A stretch of 64,000 nt of DNA from Pseudomonas jinjuensis. Lineage in GTDB: Bacteria; Pseudomonadota; Gammaproteobacteria; Pseudomonadales; Pseudomonadaceae. The notes beneath the pieces are model-generated. The model searched no databases, was not told where the DNA came from, and saw only the letters and a program-made list of their open reading frames with translations. Positions within the stretch are counted from its first letter, which is position 1. Each line of letters starts with the position of its first letter. Location: assembly GCF_900103845.1 (NCBI RefSeq), contig NZ_FNIJ01000003.1, positions 372,001-436,000 of the forward strand. The letters run 5' to 3'. Positions 42,453 to 51,017 of this stretch are shown in pieces. Position numbers and translations under genes: made by a program.

Positions 42453-43457
42453 TCAATCCAGGACCTCGGCGACCACCGCCAGGGTGTCGCCGCTCTGCAC
42501 CAGCCCCGGGAAGTGCCGCGCGGCGAGGATGCCGCTGCGTTTCGCGCGGTACTCCACCGGCGCGCTGCCGGTGCGCAGCACGTCGTGCACCCGCGCCACC
42601 ACATCCCCTTTGGCGACGTACTCGCCGAGGTCGCGGCACATCTCCAGCAGGCCGTTGTGCTGGCTGGCGACGAAGCAGTCGCCATCAGGCATATCGAGCA
42701 TCACCGAGCGGCCCGGTTCCATCTCGCCGCCGAGGATGCCGGCGGCGATCAGCACATTGCGCACGCCACGGCTGGCGATGGCCACGCTGCGCGCGCTGCT
42801 GGTTCCGCCGCCACCGAGTTCGGTGGTGACGAACAGCTTGCCCTGTTCCTCCGCCGCGGTGTCGTACATGCCCACCGCGTCCAGTTCCAGCATGCGCATG
42901 GCGTAGGGCGCGGCGAAGGCGCGCATCAGCGCCTCGCTGGCTTCCTGCCGGGCCTTGTCCGGCAGCACGTGGCAGGCGGCGAAGGGCAGGAAGTCGAGGG
43001 TCTTGCCGCCGGAATGGATGTCCAGCACCACGTCCGCCAGCGGCAGCAGGGTGCGCTGGAAGTAGTCGGCGATCTTCTGCGTCACCGTGCCGTCCGGGCG
43101 GCCGGGGAAGCTGCGGTTGAGGTTGCCGGCGTCGATCGGCGAGGTGCGCTTGCCGGCGAGGAACGCCGGGGTGTTCATGAACGGCACGATGATCACCCGG
43201 CCGCGGATGTCCTCGGCGCGCAGTTCCTGGGCCAGGCGGCTGAGCGCCACCGGGCCTTCGTACTCGTCGCCGTGGTTGCCGCCGGTGAGCAGCGCGGTCG
43301 GGCCGTCGCCGTTCTTCACCACGCAGACCGGGATCATCACCGCGCCCCACGCCGAGTCGTCGCGCGAATAGGGCAGCTTGAGATGGCCGTGCTGCACGCC
43401 GTCGCGGTCGAAGTCGACGCTGGCGCTTATCGGGTTTTCGCGTAATGCCTGAGTCAT
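42453..43457 (-). CDS. doeB: N-acetyl-L-2,4-diaminobutyrate deacetylase
   Basis: 334 residues of the AstE/AspA zinc-hydrolase family. Zinc ligands are in TGGNHGDEYEG (His, Glu) and LDIHSGG (His); substrate Arg/Asn in DAGNLNRSFPG. In ectoine breakdown it deacetylates N-alpha-acetyl-diaminobutyrate made by DoeA to L-2,4-diaminobutyrate. The doeA stop is four bases before the start. Context fixes the call over other AstE-like enzymes. Confidence 0.93.
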   Translation of the reverse strand: MTQALRENPISASVDFDRDGVQHGHLKLPYSRDDSAWGAVMIPVCVVKNGDGPTALLTGGNHGDEYEGPVALSRLAQELRAEDIRGRVIIVPFMNTPAFLAGKRTSPIDAGNLNRSFPGRPDGTVTQKIADYFQRTLLPLADVVLDIHSGGKTLDFLPFAACHVLPDKARQEASEALMRAFAAPYAMRMLELDAVGMYDTAAEEQGKLFVTTELGGGGTSSARSVAIASRGVRNVLIAAGILGGEMEPGRSVMLDMPDGDCFVASQHNGLLEMCRDLGEYVAKGDVVARVHDVLRTGSAPVEYRAKRSGILAARHFPGLVQSGDTLAVVAEVLD

Positions 43458-43461
43458 CGCC

Positions 43462-44652
43462 TCACTCCTTCACGAACAGCTGGCGCGGGTAGTCGCAGAA
43501 GGTCTGCACGCCGGTGTCGGTGATCAGGATGCTTTCGGTGATCTCCAGCCCCCAGTCGTCCATCCACAGGCCGGGCATGAAGTGGAAGGTCATGCCGGGT
43601 TCGAGCACGCTGTTGTCGCTCGGGCGCAGGCTCATGGTGCGTTCGCCCCAGTCCGGCGGATAGCTGATACCGATCGGGTAGCCGCAGCGGCTGTCCTTGT
43701 GGATGCCGAACTTCTCCAGCACGCCGAAGAAGGCGCGGGCGATGTCGCCGGTGGTGTTGCCGGGCTTGGCGGCGTCGAGGCCGGCGGAAATGCCTTCGAC
43801 CACTGCCTTCTCGGCGTCGAGGAAGTGCTGCGGCGGCTTGCCGAGGTAGACGGTGCGCGACAGCGGGCAGTGGTAGCGCCTGTAGCAGCCGGCGATCTCG
43901 AAGAAGGTGCCGGCGCCGCGCTGGAAGGGCGTGTCGTCCCAGGTCAGGTGCGGCGCGCTGGCGTCGGCGCCGGTGGGCAGCAGCGGGACGATGGCCGGGT
44001 AGTCGCCGCCGTGGCCGTCCACGCCGAGGATGCCGGTGCTGTAGATGTCCGCGACCAGCTCGTTCTTGCGCATGCCCGGTTCGATGCGTTCGACGATCTG
44101 CGCGTGCATCTTCTCGACGATGCGCGCGGCGACGCGCATGTACTCGATCTCGCGCGGCGACTTCACGGCGCGCTGCCAGTTCACCAGCGCGGTGGCGTCG
44201 ATGAATTTGGCGAACGGCAGGTTGGCCTGCAGCGAGCGGAAGGCGGCGGCGCTGAAGTAGTAGTTGTCCATCTCCACGCCGACGCTCAGGCGGTCCCAGC
44301 CGCGCGCGGCGATGACCTCGCGGGACAGATAGTCCATCGGGTGGCGCTCGGTGGACTGCACGTAGTGGTCGGGGTAGCCGACGATATTGTCCGGGGCCAT
44401 GAACACGGTGCGCCGCGCGCCGTTGGCGTCCTGGCCGCGGCCGAACCACACCGGCTCGCCTTCCCGCGCCAGCAGCACGCACTGGTGCACGTAGAAGGAC
44501 CAGCCGTCGTAGCCGGTCAACCAGGCCATGTTCGACGGATCGGTGACCAGCAGCAGCTCGATGCCGCGCTCCTGCATGCTGGCGCGGACCTTGGCGATCC
44601 GCTGGGCATATTCCTCCCGGCTGAAGGGGAGGTTGACGACGATTTCGGACAT
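43462..44652 (-). CDS. doeA: Ectoine hydrolase
   Basis: 396 residues. M24 peptidase-like (pita-bread) fold: N-terminal creatinase domain at about 10-155, catalytic domain 165-390 with GVDGHGGDYPAIVPL, AGTFFEIAGCYRRYHCPLSR and the final MTFHFMPGLWMDDWGLEITE. Opens the ectoine ring to N-acetyl-diaminobutyrate; the N-alpha isomer is also the EnuR inducer in studied bacteria. The palindromic repeat at 44681 lies between it and eutC. Confidence 0.95.
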   Translation of the reverse strand: MSEIVVNLPFSREEYAQRIAKVRASMQERGIELLLVTDPSNMAWLTGYDGWSFYVHQCVLLAREGEPVWFGRGQDANGARRTVFMAPDNIVGYPDHYVQSTERHPMDYLSREVIAARGWDRLSVGVEMDNYYFSAAAFRSLQANLPFAKFIDATALVNWQRAVKSPREIEYMRVAARIVEKMHAQIVERIEPGMRKNELVADIYSTGILGVDGHGGDYPAIVPLLPTGADASAPHLTWDDTPFQRGAGTFFEIAGCYRRYHCPLSRTVYLGKPPQHFLDAEKAVVEGISAGLDAAKPGNTTGDIARAFFGVLEKFGIHKDSRCGYPIGISYPPDWGERTMSLRPSDNSVLEPGMTFHFMPGLWMDDWGLEITESILITDTGVQTFCDYPRQLFVKE

Positions 44653-44680
44653 GCGGAAATCCTCTCTCGGGGGGTCTTTT

Positions 44681-44740
44681 GTAGGAGCGGGCCATGCCCG
44701 CGACCAGTCGCGATGTCGCGGGCATGGCCCGCTCCTACAG
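44681..44740. repeat. GTAGGAGCGGGCCATG palindromic repeat inside the ectoine operon
   Basis: GTAGGAGCGGGCCATGCCCG and CGGGCATGGCCCGCTCCTAC arms around a short loop. It sits between eutC and doeA, where it could uncouple expression of the two halves of the operon. Confidence 0.85.
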
Positions 44741-44759
44741 GGTGTCTATCCGGCGGTTC

Positions 44760-45752
44760 TTAGCTGTGGAAATTGAATCCCTTGCCCATCCGCTGCGCCC
44801 GCTGGTAGGCGAGCCCGGCGATGGCGGTGTCCTGGGCGCCGGTGCCGGTCAGGTCGCAGAGGGTGACGTCCTCCGCGCGCTGGCGGCCCGGGCGCTGGCC
44901 GGCGATGACCTGGCCGAGTTCGGCGAAATCGGCCTCGGCGCTGAGCGCGCCGGCCTCGATGGCGTGGTGCAGCTCGCCGAGCACGCGGGTCTGGCTGAGG
45001 CGGTCGGCGACGTAGGCGTCCAGCGCGGCCAGGGCGTCGGCGGCGATCTCGTTCTTGTGCTCGGCGTCCGAGCCCATGGCGGTGATGTGCAGGCCCGGGC
45101 GCAGGTGCTGGCGCTGGATCAGCGGCTCGCGGCTGGGCGTGGTGGTGATGGCGATGTCGGCGCCTTCCAGCGCTTCGTCGACGCTGCTGCAGGCGCTGAC
45201 CGGAATGCCCAGCGCGCCGCTCATGTCCGAGGCGAACTGGCGTGCCCTGGCGGCATCCCGTGCCCAGACGCTGGCCCGTTCGATCGGCCGCACCAGGCAC
45301 AGCGCCTTGAGCTGCAGGCGCGCCTGCTCGCCGGCGCCGAGGATCGCCACCTGGCGCGAGTCCTCGCGGGACAGCCACTTAGCCGCCACCGCGCCGGCGC
45401 AGGCGGTACGCACGGCGGTGAGGTAGCCGTTGTCCAGCAGCAGCGCGTCGAGCAGACCGGTACGCGCGTTGAGCAGCATCATCATGCCGTTCAGGCTGGG
45501 CAGGCCGAGCTTGGGGTTGTCGAAGAAGCCCGGGCTGACCTTGATGGCGAAGCGCGGCAGGCCGGGCAGGTAGGCGGTCTTCACGTCGACTTCGCCGTTG
45601 TGCTCGGGGATGTCCAGGCGCAGGATCGGCGGCATCGCCACCGGCGCCGTGGCCAGCAGGCGGAAGGCCTGCTCGACGGCGTCGAGGCTTTCCCGGTCGA
45701 TCGCCACGCAGGCGCGCAGGTCGGTTTCGCTGAGCAGGGTGACGTCAGCCAT
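44760..45752 (-). CDS. eutC: EutC, ornithine-cyclodeaminase/mu-crystallin-family enzyme of hydroxyectoine use
   Basis: 330 residues. Substrate region GEVDVKTAYLPGLPRFAIKV, NAD loop VAILGAGEQARLQLKAL, and THI-type end LHITAMGSDAEHKNEI. The family includes ornithine cyclodeaminases, but the partner eutB and the doeAB neighbours assign it to conversion of 5-hydroxyectoine to ectoine. Overlaps eutB by eight bases. No eutA (Asp/Glu racemase-like) gene is seen nearby. Confidence 0.9.
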   Translation of the reverse strand: MADVTLLSETDLRACVAIDRESLDAVEQAFRLLATAPVAMPPILRLDIPEHNGEVDVKTAYLPGLPRFAIKVSPGFFDNPKLGLPSLNGMMMLLNARTGLLDALLLDNGYLTAVRTACAGAVAAKWLSREDSRQVAILGAGEQARLQLKALCLVRPIERASVWARDAARARQFASDMSGALGIPVSACSSVDEALEGADIAITTTPSREPLIQRQHLRPGLHITAMGSDAEHKNEIAADALAALDAYVADRLSQTRVLGELHHAIEAGALSAEADFAELGQVIAGQRPGRQRAEDVTLCDLTGTGAQDTAIAGLAYQRAQRMGKGFNFHS

Positions 45753-46725
45753 GGGCGGATTCCTCGTCGATGATGCGTTGGTGTTGTTCGATGGCTATGT
45801 TGCGTCCGCTGACCACTACCACCACCGGGCCGAGCGGCTCGATCAGGCCGTCGAGGATGGCGGCGATGCCCACCGCGGCGGCGCCTTCCACCACCTGCCG
45901 CTCCTCGCGGTAGGCGTGGCGGATGCCGGCGGCGATGGAAGGCTCGTCGAGCAGGTGCAACTGGTCGCAGTAGGCGCGGGCGAGGCCGAAGGTGTGGCGG
46001 TTGTCCAGGCCGATGCCGCCGCCGAGGGAGTCGGCGAGGGTTTCCAGCTCCTCGACTTCCACGGGATGGCCGGCGTCCAGGCTGGCGGCCATGGCCGCGC
46101 CGCGGCGCATGCTGATGCCATGCAGGCGGATCGACGGATCGGCGTGCTTGATCGCCAGCGCGACGCCGCCGAACAGGCCGCCACCGGAGAGCGGCACCAG
46201 CACCTGGCGCACGTCGGGCAGCTGTTCGAGGATTTCCAGGCCGAGGGTGCCCTGGCCGGCGATGACCTGCGGGTGGTCGAACGGCGGCAGCAGGGTGGCG
46301 CCATGCTCGGCGGCGATGCGTTCGGCTTCGGCCTGGGCGTCGTCCTGGCTGTTGCCGACGATGCACACGTTGGCGCCGAGGGCGCGGATCGCCGCGACCT
46401 TGTTCTGCGGCACCAGGCGCGACAGGCAGATGGTCGCCTTCACGCCCTGCGCGGTGGCGGCATGGGCGAGGGCGCGGCCGTGGTTGCCGGTGGAGGCCGC
46501 GACCACGCCGCGGGCCTTCTGTTCGTCGCTCAACTGGGCGACGGCATTGCTCGCCCCGCGCAGCTTGAAGCTGCCGGTGATCTGCTGGGATTCCAGCTTC
46601 AGGTAGACCGGAACACCGAGCCGCTGCGACAGGCTGGGCGAATGCTCCAGCGGCGTCTGCCGCACCAGCCCCTGGATGCGCTGGCGTGCGCGGTACAGCT
46701 CGATGAGGGGAATCTCGTTGGCCAT
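45745..46725 (-). CDS. eutB: EutB, threonine-dehydratase-like PLP enzyme of hydroxyectoine use
   Basis: 326 residues of fold type II. PLP lysine in QITGSFKLRGA (about residue 53-63), phosphate loop LSGGGLFGGVALA. No C-terminal ACT domain, so it is not biosynthetic IlvA. GGGAGG lies before the ATG. First gene of the eutB-eutC-doeA-doeB-doeX strand; a motif shared with the enuR upstream region lies at 46782-46798. Confidence 0.9.
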   Translation of the reverse strand: MANEIPLIELYRARQRIQGLVRQTPLEHSPSLSQRLGVPVYLKLESQQITGSFKLRGASNAVAQLSDEQKARGVVAASTGNHGRALAHAATAQGVKATICLSRLVPQNKVAAIRALGANVCIVGNSQDDAQAEAERIAAEHGATLLPPFDHPQVIAGQGTLGLEILEQLPDVRQVLVPLSGGGLFGGVALAIKHADPSIRLHGISMRRGAAMAASLDAGHPVEVEELETLADSLGGGIGLDNRHTFGLARAYCDQLHLLDEPSIAAGIRHAYREERQVVEGAAAVGIAAILDGLIEPLGPVVVVVSGRNIAIEQHQRIIDEESAHG

Positions 46726-46781
46726 GACAGCCTCCCGACGTTGCAGTCGGGCCGAGTGTATGGGCGGGAAATTGTCGTGAT

Positions 46782-46798
46782 GAATGTACTAGGACGAT
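46782..46798 (-). promoter_or_regulatory. Candidate EnuR operator before eutB
   Basis: On the minus strand: ATCGTCCTAGTACATTC. It matches 14 of 17 bases of the site before enuR (48434-48450), sharing the core GTCCTAGT. It lies 57-73 bases before the eutB start. Confidence 0.6.
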
Positions 46799-46831
46799 GT
46801 TTTTTGCGGGGCTGTCAGGCAGGGAAATACC

Positions 46832-46969
46832 CTGTAGGAGCACGCCATGCGTGCGACGTTTTTTGTCGCGGGCATGGCCCGCTCCTACAGCATCGTAGGA
46901 TGGGTTGAGCGAAGCGATACCCATCGGTGCCGTGAAATGATGGGTATCGCAAGCTCAACCCATCCTACG
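46832..46969. repeat. Two adjacent palindromic repeats between eutB and enuR
   Basis: 46832-46890 is of the GTAGGAGC...GCTCCTAC family with a variant left arm (CACGCCATGCGTGCGA). 46894-46969 is of the GTAGGATGGGTTGAGC family, similar to 15079-15156. They lie upstream of the eutB promoter and downstream of enuR, so they may end the enuR transcript. Confidence 0.85.
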
Positions 46970-46980
46970 AAAGCGGCAAT

Positions 46981-48375
46981 TCAGAAATCGTGGATCTTCG
47001 GGTATTGCCCGAACAGCTCGCGCATGTCCTCCAGCGCATCGCGCATCCGTGCGTTGCTGCAATCCGCCCCCACGCACAGCCGCACCGCACGAGGTCGGGC
47101 GGTGCCGCGCACCATGAACGGATCGGGCGGAGTGACGGCGATATGCCGGTGGCGCAGCTCGCGGACCAGGGCGTCGACTTCCCAGTGCTCGGGAATCCGC
47201 AGCCAGCAGCTCAGGGAATTCGGCGAGTGGCCGAGCAGGTGTTCGCCAAGCTGTTCACGCACCAGCGCCTGGCGGCCGGCGAGCAGTTCGCGCTGGATTT
47301 CCACCAGCTGGCGGGCGTTGCCGTTGTGGATCCAGCGGCAGGCCACTTCCGCCAGCAGCGGCGTGGCCATCCAGCTGTTGACCCGCAGGATGCTCTCGGT
47401 GCGCAGCGCCAGCCGCCGCGGCATCGCCAGGTAGCCGATGCGCAGGCCGGTGAGCACGCTCTTGGTGAAGCTGGTGCAGTAGAAGGACAGCTCCGGCGCG
47501 TAGTGGCTGATCGGCGGCGCGCGGCGCTCGTCGAGCAGCGGACCGTAGACGTCGTCCTCGACGATGTACACGCCGTAGCGCCGGGCGATCTCGGCGATCT
47601 CGCGGCGACGCGCATCGGGCATCAGCGACGAGGTGGGGTTGTTCAGGTTCGGCGTGCACACCAGCGCGGTGATCCGCTCGTTGGCGCAGAGGTCCTCGAA
47701 GTGTTCCGGGTCGATGCCCTCGCTATCGATGTCGACGCCCTTGAGGGTGAAGCCGAGCACCTGGGAATTGCCGATCACGCCGTGGTCGCTGAGCTGTTCG
47801 CAGAGCACCACGTCGTCCGGGCCGGCGAGGGAGGCGAGGGCGAGGAAGATGCCGTGGGCGGCGCCGTTGGTGATCAGCAGGTCGTCGCACTCGACGTTCA
47901 GCCCCAGTCCCGCCAGCCATTGCACGGCGGCCTCGCGGTGGCTCTCGAAGCCGGCGACCGGCCGGCACACGCGCATCCACGGCTGCTCGCGCTCCTGCGC
48001 CAGTTCGCGGCAGGTTTCCTGCCACAGGCGGTCGTGCTCGGTGCTGTGGACGATCCGCGCCATGGAGAAGTCCACCAGGGTGCGCTCGGGATAGTCGAGC
48101 ATGAAGCGCGACACACCCTCGGTCATGCGCCGCGAGACGAAACTGCCGCGGCCCACCTCGCAGCGCACCAGGCCCTGGCGCTCCAGCTCCTTGTAGGCGT
48201 TGGTCACCGTCTGCACGCTGATGCCGAGGCCGTCGGCGACCTGGCGCTGCGGCGGCAGGCGCTGGCCGTCGGCGAGCGCGCCCTGTTCGATGTCGCGGCT
48301 GATCGCCTGCACCAGTGTCTTGTATTTCGATTCGCCGTTTCTCAGCCCGGCCAGCGCCTGGCGCCAGGTTTCCAT
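46981..48375 (-). CDS. enuR: EnuR, MocR/PdxR-type regulator of ectoine genes
   Basis: 464 residues. GntR winged helix at about 15-85 (YKTLVQAISRDIEQGALADG, GISVQTVTNAYKELERQGLV) and an aminotransferase-like domain from about 110. The PLP lysine is in YCTSFTKSVLTGLRIGYLA. EnuR represses ectoine genes until N-alpha-acetyl-diaminobutyrate or diaminobutyrate reacts with its PLP. ATG 48375 is chosen because AAGGAG lies nine bases upstream; longer starts lack this. It is divergent from ehuBCDA. Confidence 0.93.
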   Translation of the reverse strand: METWRQALAGLRNGESKYKTLVQAISRDIEQGALADGQRLPPQRQVADGLGISVQTVTNAYKELERQGLVRCEVGRGSFVSRRMTEGVSRFMLDYPERTLVDFSMARIVHSTEHDRLWQETCRELAQEREQPWMRVCRPVAGFESHREAAVQWLAGLGLNVECDDLLITNGAAHGIFLALASLAGPDDVVLCEQLSDHGVIGNSQVLGFTLKGVDIDSEGIDPEHFEDLCANERITALVCTPNLNNPTSSLMPDARRREIAEIARRYGVYIVEDDVYGPLLDERRAPPISHYAPELSFYCTSFTKSVLTGLRIGYLAMPRRLALRTESILRVNSWMATPLLAEVACRWIHNGNARQLVEIQRELLAGRQALVREQLGEHLLGHSPNSLSCWLRIPEHWEVDALVRELRHRHIAVTPPDPFMVRGTARPRAVRLCVGADCSNARMRDALEDMRELFGQYPKIHDF

Positions 48376-48778
48376 GATCGCGCGCTCCTTCAGCAGCATG
48401 CCGACAGGGTGAAGCAATAGGGCATTTTCTACGATTGTCCTAGTGCAATCCCGGGGCCGGATAGCCTTTTGTATGCTCGGACCCACAGCCCATGCGGCCC
48501 GGCGCCGCATCGGCGGGAGCAGGCACAGAAAAAAGCTCCGGTTGGCGGCCGGCACAACGGAGGAATTTCCCGCCAGCCACAGGTTCAACGGAAAGAGCCG
48601 CAGGGAGCCACGGCTTAGTCTGACCCTCGATGCACAGCGGTTCGCCAGCCAGCGCACCGCGGAAACTTCGGAAGGCCCCCGGGGCCCCAAACAAGAACAA
48701 CAGTCGCAAGACATTCCTATCTGCCCATTGCCCGCCGCGCCCAGCCGGGTCGGCCACGAGAGATCAGGAGATCCGAAG
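48376..48778. other. enuR-ehuB divergent gap (403 bases)
   Basis: No gene is evident. It holds the candidate EnuR operator (48434-48450), a CA motif AACAAGAACAACAG (48689-48702) likely in the ehuB leader, and the ehuB ribosome site AGGAG (48766-48770). A GC-rich CCCCCGGGGCCCC run precedes the CA motif. Promoters for both directions must lie here; I cannot place -10/-35 boxes with confidence. Confidence 0.5.
48434..48450 (+). promoter_or_regulatory. Candidate EnuR operator between enuR and ehuB
   Basis: ATTGTCCTAGTGCAATC, containing the palindrome TTG-N2-CTAG-N2-CAA and flanked as GATTG N8 CAATC. The same motif, with three changes, stands before eutB. Position 59 bases before enuR fits autoregulation and control of ehuBCDA. 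Confidence 0.62.
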
Positions 48779-49630
48779 ATGAACAACCCACCCGCATTCC
48801 GTCGACTCGGCCTCGCCTTTACGCTGCTCGCCAGCGCCGCGGCCAGCCTTGCCGCCCATGCCGAAACCACCCTCGAACGCATCCAGAAGACCGGCACCGT
48901 GCGCATCGGCTACGCCAACGAGGCGCCGTTCGCCTACACCGAAACGTCCGGCAAGGTGACCGGCGAATCGCCGGAAATCGCCACGCAGATCTTCACCCGG
49001 ATGGGCGTGAAGAAGATCGAGCCGGTGCTCACCGAATGGGGCGCGCTGATCCCGGGCCTGCGCGCCGGGCGCTTCGACGTGATCGCCGCCGGCATGTACA
49101 TCACCCCGCCGCGCTGCCAGCAGGTGCTGTTCACCGACCCGCACTACCAGATTCCCGACACCCTGCTGGTGCAGAAGGGCAATCCGAAGAACCTGCGCAG
49201 CTACGCCGACGTGGCGAAGAACCCGGACGTGCGCCTGGCGATCATGTCCGGCACCGCCGAACTGGGCTACGCCCGCGCCGAAGGCGTGCCGGACGACCAG
49301 ATCGTCCAGGTCCCGGATACCACCGCGCAGTTGCAGGCGGTGCGCGCCAATCGCGCCGACGCCTCGGTCGGCACCGCGCTGACCATGAAGGGCCTGGCCG
49401 CCAAGGGTGGCGATTCGGTGGAAGCGATCAGCGACTTCAAGGATGACCCGGCACACATCGGCTACGGCGCGCTGGCCTTCCGCCCGGAAGACAAGGACCT
49501 GCGCGACGCGGTGAACCAGCAGCTGAAGCAGTGGCTGGGCAGCGAGGAGCACCTGAAGACCGTCGCCCCGTTCGGCTTCGACCGCTCCAACGTGACCGAC
49601 AAGACCGCCGCCGAGCTCTGCCAGAAGTAA
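48779..49630 (+). CDS. ehuB: Ectoine/hydroxyectoine ABC transporter substrate-binding protein
   Basis: 283 residues with signal peptide ending AHAET. Type-3 solute-binding (amino-acid-type) fold: GTVRIGYANEAPFAYTE, GLRAGRFDVIAAGMYITPPR, VGTALTMKGLAAKG. GYANEAPFAY and the CQQVLFTDPHYQI region fit EhuB. Periplasmic; captures ectoines for EhuCD-A. AGGAG lies eight bases before the ATG. First gene of ehuBCDA. Confidence 0.93.
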   Translation: MNNPPAFRRLGLAFTLLASAAASLAAHAETTLERIQKTGTVRIGYANEAPFAYTETSGKVTGESPEIATQIFTRMGVKKIEPVLTEWGALIPGLRAGRFDVIAAGMYITPPRCQQVLFTDPHYQIPDTLLVQKGNPKNLRSYADVAKNPDVRLAIMSGTAELGYARAEGVPDDQIVQVPDTTAQLQAVRANRADASVGTALTMKGLAAKGGDSVEAISDFKDDPAHIGYGALAFRPEDKDLRDAVNQQLKQWLGSEEHLKTVAPFGFDRSNVTDKTAAELCQK

Positions 49631-49687
49631 GCGCGGGGGCCGCCGCGCCCCCGTTCCGACGAACCTGCCCCACACAGGATTCGCACC

Positions 49688-50344
49688 ATGGGTGAATTGC
49701 TTCCACTGCTGCTGCAGGGCGCCTGGGTCACCCTCCAGGTGACCTTCTTCGGCTCCCTGCTGGCCATCTTCCTCGCCGTCGTCGCCGCCCTCGGCCGCCT
49801 TTCGCCGTGGCCGGCGGTGCGCTGGCTGTCGATCGGCTACATCGAAGTGTTCCGCGGCACCTCGCTGCTCGTGCAACTCTTCTGGCTGTTCTTCGTGCTG
49901 CCGCTGCCGCCGTTCAACCTCGAACTCAGCCCCTACGCGGTGGCGATCCTCGGCCTCGGCCTGCACATCGGCGCCTATGGCGCGGAAGTGATGCGCGGCG
50001 CCATCGGCTCGGTGCCCAAGGGGCAGTACGAGGCGGCGCTGGCGCTGAACATGACGCCGGTGACGCGCTTCCGCCGGATCATCCTGCCGCAGGCACTGCT
50101 CTGCGCGATCCCGCCGGGCACCAACCTGCTCATCGAACTGCTGAAGAACACCTCGCTGGTGTCGCTGATCACGCTGTCCGACCTGACCTTCCGCGCCCGC
50201 CAGCTCGACCAGGCGACCTTCGAGACGCTGAAGATCTTCGCCCTCGCGCTGGTCCTGTATTTCGTCATGGCCCAGGCCATCGTGTTCGCGATGCGTCGCG
50301 TCGAGCGCTGGCTCGGCCACGGCCGCATCCAGGGAGGTCTGTGA
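49688..50344 (+). CDS. ehuC: Ectoine/hydroxyectoine ABC transporter permease EhuC
   Basis: 218-residue inner-membrane protein with about five helices, His/Glu/Gln-type permease. The conserved EAA loop is EAALALNMTPVTRFRRIILPQ (positions near 115-135), and EVFRGTSLLVQLFWLFFVLP is the usual early signature. Its stop overlaps the ehuD start by one base (TGATG), so the permeases are made together. Confidence 0.92.
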   Translation: MGELLPLLLQGAWVTLQVTFFGSLLAIFLAVVAALGRLSPWPAVRWLSIGYIEVFRGTSLLVQLFWLFFVLPLPPFNLELSPYAVAILGLGLHIGAYGAEVMRGAIGSVPKGQYEAALALNMTPVTRFRRIILPQALLCAIPPGTNLLIELLKNTSLVSLITLSDLTFRARQLDQATFETLKIFALALVLYFVMAQAIVFAMRRVERWLGHGRIQGGL

Positions 50345-51000
50345 TGAAACTGTTCGACTGGGATTTCGCCTGGCAGATCCTGCCGCAACTCCTGCACGCC
50401 TCGCTGCGCACCATCGGCATCACCCTGGTCGGCTTCGCCCTCGCCGTGGTGCTCGGCCTGCTGTTCGCCATCGCCCGGCGCAGCAAGCACTACTGGCTGT
50501 CGTGGCCGGCGGCCTCGCTGATCGAGTTCATCCGCAGCACACCGCTGCTGATCCAGGTGTACTTCCTGTTCTACGTGCTGCCGAGCTACGGGTTGAGCAT
50601 GACCGCGCTGATCGCCGGCACCCTGGGCATCGCCCTGCACTACGCCTGCTACACCGCCGAGGTCTACCGCGCCGGCCTGGAAGCGGTGCCGCGCGGGCAG
50701 TGGGAGGCGGTCACCGCGCTGAACTTCTCGCCGTGGAAGGCCTACCGCGAAGTGATCCTGCCGCAGGCGGTGCGCCCCGTGCTGCCGGCCCTGGGCAACT
50801 ACCTGATCGCCATGTTCAAGGACACCCCGGTGCTCTCGGCGATCACCGTGGTGGAAATCATGCAGCAGGCGAAGAACATCGGTTCCGACAGCTTCCGCTA
50901 CCTGGAGCCGATCACCCTGGTCGGGGTGTTCTTCCTGCTGATCAGCATCAGCCTGGCCGGTGTCGTGCGCCAGGTGGAAAAACGTACCGCGCTGCCATGA
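50344..51000 (+). CDS. ehuD: Ectoine/hydroxyectoine ABC transporter permease EhuD
   Basis: 218 residues, same family as EhuC. Signature IEFIRSTPLLIQVYFLFYVL and EAA loop WEAVTALNFSPWKAYREVIL. Together with EhuC it forms the heterodimeric membrane channel. The ehuA start lies 17 bases after its stop. Confidence 0.92.
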   Translation: MKLFDWDFAWQILPQLLHASLRTIGITLVGFALAVVLGLLFAIARRSKHYWLSWPAASLIEFIRSTPLLIQVYFLFYVLPSYGLSMTALIAGTLGIALHYACYTAEVYRAGLEAVPRGQWEAVTALNFSPWKAYREVILPQAVRPVLPALGNYLIAMFKDTPVLSAITVVEIMQQAKNIGSDSFRYLEPITLVGVFFLLISISLAGVVRQVEKRTALP

Positions 51001-51017
51001 AAACCGGAGACAAGAAT

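Noticed and set aside
44760-45752. True ornithine cyclodeaminase
   Set aside because: The fold is that family, but the overlap with eutB and the doeAB/enuR context indicate EutC.
45745-46725. Biosynthetic or catabolic threonine deaminase (IlvA/TdcB)
   Set aside because: No ACT domain and no amino-acid context; the ectoine cluster gives a better role.
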